This document shows positions 59,775 through 64,000 of a stretch of 64,000 nucleotides of DNA, piece after piece. The DNA is from Actinomadura luteofluorescens. GTDB taxonomy: Bacteria; Actinomycetota; Actinomycetes; Streptosporangiales; Streptosporangiaceae. The notes under the pieces were generated by a model. The model had not been told where the DNA came from. It ran no database searches and saw only the letters and a program-made list of their open reading frames with translations. The stretch covers positions 1 through 64,000 of the forward strand of contig NZ_JACCBA010000001.1 in assembly GCF_013409365.1 (NCBI RefSeq). Direction: 5' to 3'. Made by a program: the position numbers and the translations under genes. The number at the start of each line of letters is the position of its first letter. Positions within the stretch are counted from its first letter, which is position 1.

Positions 59775-61541
59775 TCATCCGGCGAGGCGCCAGGCGGTCT
59801 CCAGCAGGAGGGCGTGCACGAACGCCTGGGGCATGTTGCCGCGCAGCTGCCGCTGCCCGACGTCGTACTCCTCGGAGAACAGGCCGCTGGTCGCGCAGCC
59901 CGACCGGGTCCGCTCGAAGGCGGCGAGGGCCCGGGCGGTGTCGCCCTGGCGGTCCTCGGCGAGGGCGAGGAAGAAGCCGCAGAGGATGAAGGCGCCCTCG
60001 GCCACGCCGAGGGGCTCGTCCCCCGCCCGGTAGCGGTAGACGAACCCCTCCTCGACGAGGTCCTCGCGCACGGCCCGCAGCGTCGCGGCGGTGCGGGGGT
60101 CCTCGCTCGGGAGCGCGCCCCGCAGCGGCGGGATGAGCAGCGCCGCGTCCACGCGGTCGTCGCCGGGCGCGCGCCTCCACCGGCCCTCGGGGGTGAGCGA
60201 GGTCCGGGACGTCTCGGCGAGGATGGCGTCGGCGAGCGAGGTCCACCGGGCCGCCTCGGCGGGGCCCGCCAGCGTCCGGGCCGCCTGGCGCAGGCCGGCG
60301 ACGCAGGTCAGGCGCGAATGCGTCCACAGGTCGTCGTGGATCTCCCAGATCCCCGCCTCGGGCCGGGTCCAGCTGCGCGCGACCGCGCCGACCGCGACGC
60401 GGGCGGCCTCCACCGCCTCCGGGAGCCGGCGGTCGTGCTCGGCGGCGGCCGACAGCAGCAGCAGCGCCTCCCCCAGCGCGTCCAGCTGGAACTGGTCGCC
60501 GGCCCTGTTCCCGACGACCGCCCGGGCGCCCGGGTAGCCGGGCAGGCCGCTGGAGCTCTCGGCCGGCACCTGCCCGCCGGTGACGGTGTAGGCGGGCCTC
60601 AGCCGCTCCCCGTCGGCGAGGACGCGGGCGGACACGAACTCCACGGCGGCGCGCAGCAGGCGGGGCGGCCCGCCGTGGAGGGCGACGGCGCGCCCGGCGA
60701 AGCACTGGTCGCGGATCCAGGCGTAGCGGTAGTCGAAGTTGCGGCCCTCGTCCGCGCGTTCCGGAAGCGCCGTCGTGGCGGCGGCGACCATCCCACCGCC
60801 GGAGGCGGTGAGGCCCGTCAGGACGGAGTAGGCGAGGCGGGCGTCGCGCGGGGCGAGGGTGTCGCGGCAGTCCGGCACGGCCTCGCGCCAGTCCCGCTCG
60901 GTGGCCTCCCACAGCTCCGCGGCGTCCAGCGGGCCGCGGCCCCCGCCCTCGGCGATCTCCAGGACCAGGTCGCGGGTCTCCCCCTCGTCCAGGTCGAAGG
61001 CGAGGTCAAGGACGGGCCCGCCGCCGTCGCCGTCGCGCACGACGGCCTCGTCCGCGCCGCGCCAGCGCAGCGACGCGCCGCCGCCGCGGGCCGTCCACTC
61101 CGGGCCGTCGCGGCGCACGTCCCGCATCCGGGGAGCGCCGTGACCGGTGCGGACGTCCAGCAGGGCCCGGACGCGGGAGCGGCCGCGGACGGCACGGCAC
61201 CTGCGCAGGATGACCGCGCGGCCGGGCGCCGCCGGCCGCGCGAGGGCCTCGCGGCACTCCAGGATCGCGCCGTCGCCGGTCACCCACCGGCTGTGCCAGA
61301 TGAGCCCGCGGTCCTCGTAGTAGCCGCCCCAGACCCACCGCCCGGGACCGGGCTGGACCACGTAGGCGCCGGGGCCGCCGAGCAGGCCCGCGAAGGCGGG
61401 CGGCGAGTCCCAGACCGGGAAGCACATCCACGCGTACTCCCCGTGCGGGCCCACGAGCGCGCCGCGTTCGCCGTCGGCGATGAGGGCGTAGTCGCGGAGG
61501 GCCTTCGGGCCGGAGTCCTTTGCTCCGAAGTCGTCCTGCAT
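59775..61541 (-). CDS. Glycoside hydrolase family 15 protein (glucoamylase or trehalase type)
   Basis: A 588-residue cytosolic enzyme. The N-terminal beta domain (DYALIADGERGALVGPHGEYAWMCFP) is the GH15 supersandwich, followed by an (alpha/alpha)6 barrel with NFDYRYAWIRDQCF, GYPGARAVVGNRAGDQFQLDALGE, GIWEIHDD (general acid region) and FSEEYDVGQRQLRGNMPQAFVHALLLETA at the end (general base region). Relatives in mycobacteria hydrolyse trehalose; others act on alpha-glucans. No signal peptide. Confidence 0.92.
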   Translation of the reverse strand: MQDDFGAKDSGPKALRDYALIADGERGALVGPHGEYAWMCFPVWDSPPAFAGLLGGPGAYVVQPGPGRWVWGGYYEDRGLIWHSRWVTGDGAILECREALARPAAPGRAVILRRCRAVRGRSRVRALLDVRTGHGAPRMRDVRRDGPEWTARGGGASLRWRGADEAVVRDGDGGGPVLDLAFDLDEGETRDLVLEIAEGGGRGPLDAAELWEATERDWREAVPDCRDTLAPRDARLAYSVLTGLTASGGGMVAAATTALPERADEGRNFDYRYAWIRDQCFAGRAVALHGGPPRLLRAAVEFVSARVLADGERLRPAYTVTGGQVPAESSSGLPGYPGARAVVGNRAGDQFQLDALGEALLLLSAAAEHDRRLPEAVEAARVAVGAVARSWTRPEAGIWEIHDDLWTHSRLTCVAGLRQAARTLAGPAEAARWTSLADAILAETSRTSLTPEGRWRRAPGDDRVDAALLIPPLRGALPSEDPRTAATLRAVREDLVEEGFVYRYRAGDEPLGVAEGAFILCGFFLALAEDRQGDTARALAAFERTRSGCATSGLFSEEYDVGQRQLRGNMPQAFVHALLLETAWRLAG

Positions 61542-61680
61542 GCCCTCCCACTACCCGGGAGACCGCCGTTACTCGGAGCCGGGCAGAGGGACGCTCCTTC
61601 CGACCGCCCCACCGGCCCCGGGCCGTCCGGACCGCCTCGCAGACGGCCCAGACTGCCCGACGACCGGCCAGGGCCTGTCT

Positions 61681-61840
61681 CGAAGTGGCTCCGGCCATGC
61701 GCGCGAACGCGTGACCTGGCCGGTGCCGCGAAGCCGGAGGCGAGCGGCACCGGCCAGATCGCGAAGCGATGCCGCGTTCGCCCGGCCCCGGTCACGCAGC
61801 GAGCCGCCAGGCGAGCGAAGTGGGCCGGGACTGAACCAAC
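61681..61840. repeat. Structured repeat-rich intergenic element
   Basis: The 303-bp gap after the GH15 gene is not coding but is dense in repeats: a 14-bp perfect stem CTGGCCGGTGCCGC (61716-61729) with its complement at 61744-61757, a small stem ATCGC-GAA-GCGAT (61758-61770), an outer pair GCGTGACC (61709-61716) with GGTCACGC (61790-61797), and direct repeats CGAAGTGG (61681, 61816) and AGGCGAGCG (61738, 61809). It looks like a REP-like or small mobile element rather than a simple terminator. Confidence 0.6.
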
Positions 61841-61844
61841 ACGC

Positions 61845-62678
61845 CTAGGCGTCCCGGCGCTTGAGCAGGACGGCGGCGATGGCGAGCAGCACTCCGGTCC
61901 AGAGGGCGAAGACGCCGTACCCCTGCCAGGGGGTCAGCAGGTCGTTCTCCCCCTGGGTGGACTTGGCGATCAGCTGACCCGCCTGGGACGGCAGGTAGGC
62001 GCTGACGTGGTCGCCGATGCTGCCGGGCAGCAGCGTGGCGAGCGGCGTCAGCACCAGCACGAACCCGATGACGCCGGTGATGCCTCCGGCGGTGTGCCGC
62101 ACGATGGCGCCGATCGCCAGGGCGAAGAGCCCGAGCATCGCCAGGTACAGGCCGCCGCCGATGACGGCGCGCAGCACGCCCTCGTCGCTCAGCGACACCT
62201 GTGCCTTGTCCCCGATGAGCGCCGAGCCGATGAAGAACGAGACGAACGACACCACGACGCCGAGGACGAAGACGACCGCACCGAACACCAGGGCCTTCGC
62301 CCACAGAACGGGCAGCCGCTTCGGCACCGCGAGCAGGCTCGCGCGGATCATGCCGGTCGAGTACTCCGACGCGATCACCAGCACGCCGAGCACGCAGATG
62401 GTCAGCTGGCCGAGGAAGAAGCCGCTGCCGAGGATGAAGCCGGTCGGGTCGGCGACGACGGAGGCGCGGTCGGCGGGGTTGGTGTTGTCCCACTGCGCGA
62501 CGGTGACGCCGACCAGCAGCGCGGTGAATCCGAGGTCCACGACGACGAGCAGGATCAGCGTCCACAGCGTGGACCGCACGGTGCGGATCTTCGTCCACTC
62601 CGAGAGCAGGAGGCGCCCGAAGCCGGGACGGGGGTGGGCCGCGGGATCCGCGGCGGGCGTGGCGGTGGCCGTGGTCAT
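61845..62678 (-). CDS. ABC-2 exporter permease
   Basis: A 277-residue six-helix permease with the cytosolic LLSEWTKIRTVRST start shared with the permeases at 6728 and 8179, IASEYSTGMIRASLLAVP after the second helix, and a positively charged end (LLKRRDA). Its ATG overlaps the stop of the ATPase gene by four bases. One ATPase plus one permease is enough for a homodimeric exporter. Substrate unknown. Confidence 0.9.
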   Translation of the reverse strand: MTTATATPAADPAAHPRPGFGRLLLSEWTKIRTVRSTLWTLILLVVVDLGFTALLVGVTVAQWDNTNPADRASVVADPTGFILGSGFFLGQLTICVLGVLVIASEYSTGMIRASLLAVPKRLPVLWAKALVFGAVVFVLGVVVSFVSFFIGSALIGDKAQVSLSDEGVLRAVIGGGLYLAMLGLFALAIGAIVRHTAGGITGVIGFVLVLTPLATLLPGSIGDHVSAYLPSQAGQLIAKSTQGENDLLTPWQGYGVFALWTGVLLAIAAVLLKRRDA

Positions 62679-63643
62679 CGGTTCTCCCCCTCCTCGGCGA
62701 GGACGGCACTCGGCGCGGGGACGGCCGCCGGCGCGGGCTCGCCGGCTCCGCCGTACTCGACGCTGTCGCGGGTCAGTTCCATGAACGCCGACTCCAGCGA
62801 GCCGCGGGTCGGGGTGAGCTCGTGCAGCACGATGCCCTCGGCCGCGGCGAGCTCCCCGACGCGGGGCGCCTCCATGTGGGAGACGTTGAGCAGCCCCTCC
62901 TCCTGCACGGACGCCTTGCCCCCCTCGGCGGTGACGAGGTCGGCGAGGCGGGCCGCGTCCGGGCTGCGGACGATCACCGCCTTCTCGGTGCTGCGCTCGA
63001 TGAACTCCTCGGTGGAGCAGTCCGCGATCAGCCGGCCGCGGCCGACGACGATGAGGTGCTCGGCGGTGACGGCCATCTCGTTCATCAGGTGGCTGGAGAC
63101 GAACACCGTGCGCCCCTCGGCGGCGAGCCTCTGCATGAGCGTGCGGATCCAGACGATGCCCTCCGGATCGAGGCCGTTGACGGGCTCGTCCAAGACGAGC
63201 ACGGACGGGTCGCCGAGCAGCGCGGCGGCGATGCCGAGCCGCTGCCCCATACCCAGCGAGAAGCCGCCGGCGCGTTTGCGGGCGACGCCGCCGAGGCCGA
63301 CGAGCTCGACCACCTCGTCGACGCGCTTCTTGCCGATGCCCTGCGTCTGGGCGAGGCACAGCAGGTGGTTGTAGGCGCTGCGGCCGGTGTGGACGGCCCG
63401 CGCCTCCAGCAGCGCCCCGACGACGCGCATCGGCGCGTTCAGGTCGCGGTAGTGGCGGCCGTGGATCCGGGCGTCCCCGCGGTCGGGGCGGTCCAGGCCG
63501 AGCAGCAGCCGCATGGTGGTCGACTTCCCGGCGCCGTTGGGGCCGAGGAACCCGGTGACCCGCCCGGGGACCACCGTGAACGACAGGTCGTCCACGGCCG
63601 TCCTGTCGCCGTAGCGCTTGGTGAGGTTCTCCGCCTCGATCAT
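62675..63643 (-). CDS. ABC-2 exporter, ATP-binding subunit
   Basis: A 322-residue ATPase with Walker A GPNGAGKST, signature FSLGMGQRLG, Walker B LVLDEPVNGLDPEG and SSHLMNEM. The C-terminal extension carries a region used in this family for coupling to the permease, ending in a low-complexity APAPAAVPAPSA tail. Closely paralogous to the ATPase at 5802. GAGAGG precedes ATG 63643. First gene of a two-gene operon. Confidence 0.93.
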   Translation of the reverse strand: MIEAENLTKRYGDRTAVDDLSFTVVPGRVTGFLGPNGAGKSTTMRLLLGLDRPDRGDARIHGRHYRDLNAPMRVVGALLEARAVHTGRSAYNHLLCLAQTQGIGKKRVDEVVELVGLGGVARKRAGGFSLGMGQRLGIAAALLGDPSVLVLDEPVNGLDPEGIVWIRTLMQRLAAEGRTVFVSSHLMNEMAVTAEHLIVVGRGRLIADCSTEEFIERSTEKAVIVRSPDAARLADLVTAEGGKASVQEEGLLNVSHMEAPRVGELAAAEGIVLHELTPTRGSLESAFMELTRDSVEYGGAGEPAPAAVPAPSAVLAEEGENR

Positions 63644-63772
63644 GCCTCTCCCGGCGTCTCTCGGTAGTGGTTCGGTGACCGGAATCACACTAGTGCCCCG
63701 GGGCACCGACCGGATCCTCCGCAGTGCGGATCATTTGGCGCCCGGCGGCGGGGCGCGGCACCGCGGCACCCT

Positions 63773-63791
63773 TATTGACCGTCTGCCAATA
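63773..63791. promoter_or_regulatory. TetR-like operator before the MpaB-family gene
   Basis: A 19-bp near-palindrome, TATTG at 63773-63777 and CAATA at 63787-63791, with alternate matches between (15 of 19 positions symmetrical). It overlaps a TTGACC -35-like box and lies 45 bp before the GTG. Confidence 0.45.
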
Positions 63792-63836
63792 GGTGCGCGA
63801 GGATGGCCGGGCACGATCCGACCGCCGGGAGGCGCC

Positions 63837-64000
63837 GTGACCGCCCCGTCCCAGATCACGCCCGAAAGCCTCGCCGACCGCGACGTGCTGCGGACCCTCG
63901 CCGCCGAGCCGCTGGTCGGCCTCGCGGCCGGCCGGGCCCTGCTCATGCAGCTCGCCCACCCGGCCGTGGCGCGCGGCGTCGCCGAGCACAGCGACTTCGC
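63837..64000 (+). CDS. MpaB-family (DUF2236) oxygenase, 3' partial
   Basis: The first 54 residues of a gene cut by the window end. After a short polar start, GLAAGRALLMQLAHPAVARGVAEHSDF is the N-terminal block of the oxygenase MpaB/DUF2236 family, in which a histidine in this region is strictly conserved. GTG 63837 has GGGAGG four bases upstream. A TetR-like operator precedes it. Function of the bacterial members is poorly known. Confidence 0.8.
   Translation, partial: MTAPSQITPESLADRDVLRTLAAEPLVGLAAGRALLMQLAHPAVARGVAEHSDF

Noticed and set aside
55860..63374. A 2504-residue open frame on the plus strand
   Set aside because: It runs antisense to the DUF4142, MarR, FAD/Fe-S, GH15 and ABC genes, each of which has clear domains. 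Long open shadows are expected at this G+C content, and the translation has no domain-like blocks.

Overview
The window is very G+C-rich, densely coded chromosomal DNA from an actinomycete. Supporting signs are an RbpA gene with a SigR-type promoter, a paired clpP operon, adjacent Lnt and Ppm1-type genes, an F420-type oxidoreductase, a DUF574 methyltransferase, a SpoIIE-type phosphatase and many GTG starts. The mix suggests Streptosporangiales or Streptomycetales (Actinomadura-like), but the genus is inference. No rRNA, tRNA, CRISPR array, phage or transposase was seen.

Layout. 1-4 kb: housekeeping genes (methyltransferase cut by the edge, EF-hand protein, GDPD, Phd antitoxin-like protein, clpP pair, rbpA). 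4-9 kb: two-component system divergent from a three-gene ABC exporter whose first permease carries a lectin-like insert. 9-12 kb: fxsA, polyprenol-phosphate mannosyltransferase and lnt (lipoprotein and mannoconjugate maturation). 12.6-15.5 kb: operon kamD-kamE-kal. 21.1-23.7 kb: divergent kdd and kamA. Together these give most of the lysine-to-acyl-CoA route (2,3-aminomutase, 5,6-aminomutase, 3,5-diaminohexanoate dehydrogenase, 3-aminobutyryl-CoA ammonia-lyase), but the cleavage enzyme Kce is not in the window. Between the two blocks lie a DUF4239 plus proline-rich protein pair, a DUF574 methyltransferase, a PAS-GAF-PP2C phosphatase and a DUF2252 protein.

23.7-28 kb: P450, DUF3616 protein, acyl-CoA dehydrogenase, DUF1707-FHA protein. 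28-35 kb: a ROK-controlled sugar operon (binding protein, two permeases, GH4 phosphoglycosidase, BadF-type sugar kinase), in which the sugar would be phosphorylated after import, without a PTS. 35-36 kb: LLM oxidoreductase and Lrp regulator. 36-44 kb: LacI regulator with two palindromic operators, an MsiK-type ATPase, and a convergent operon with its own ATPase, binding protein and two permeases (one with a prealbumin-like insert). 44-49 kb: M24 peptidase, 5'-3' exonuclease, Crp/Fnr regulator, RNB ribonuclease. 49-54 kb: nitrite-reduction operon nirB, FAD reductase and an in-frame amidohydrolase-DUF2470 fusion. 54-64 kb: sirtuin, DUF4142 lipoprotein, MarR, a 1009-residue FAD/Fe-S oxidoreductase, a GH15 enzyme, a second ABC exporter paralogous to the first, and the start of an MpaB-type oxygenase.

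Regulatory sites stand out. An inverted repeat TTTAC-N3-GTARR occurs four times, each 27-42 bp ahead of an unlinked gene. ROK, LacI, TetR-like and SigR sites sit where expected. Several perfect-stem terminators separate convergent genes.
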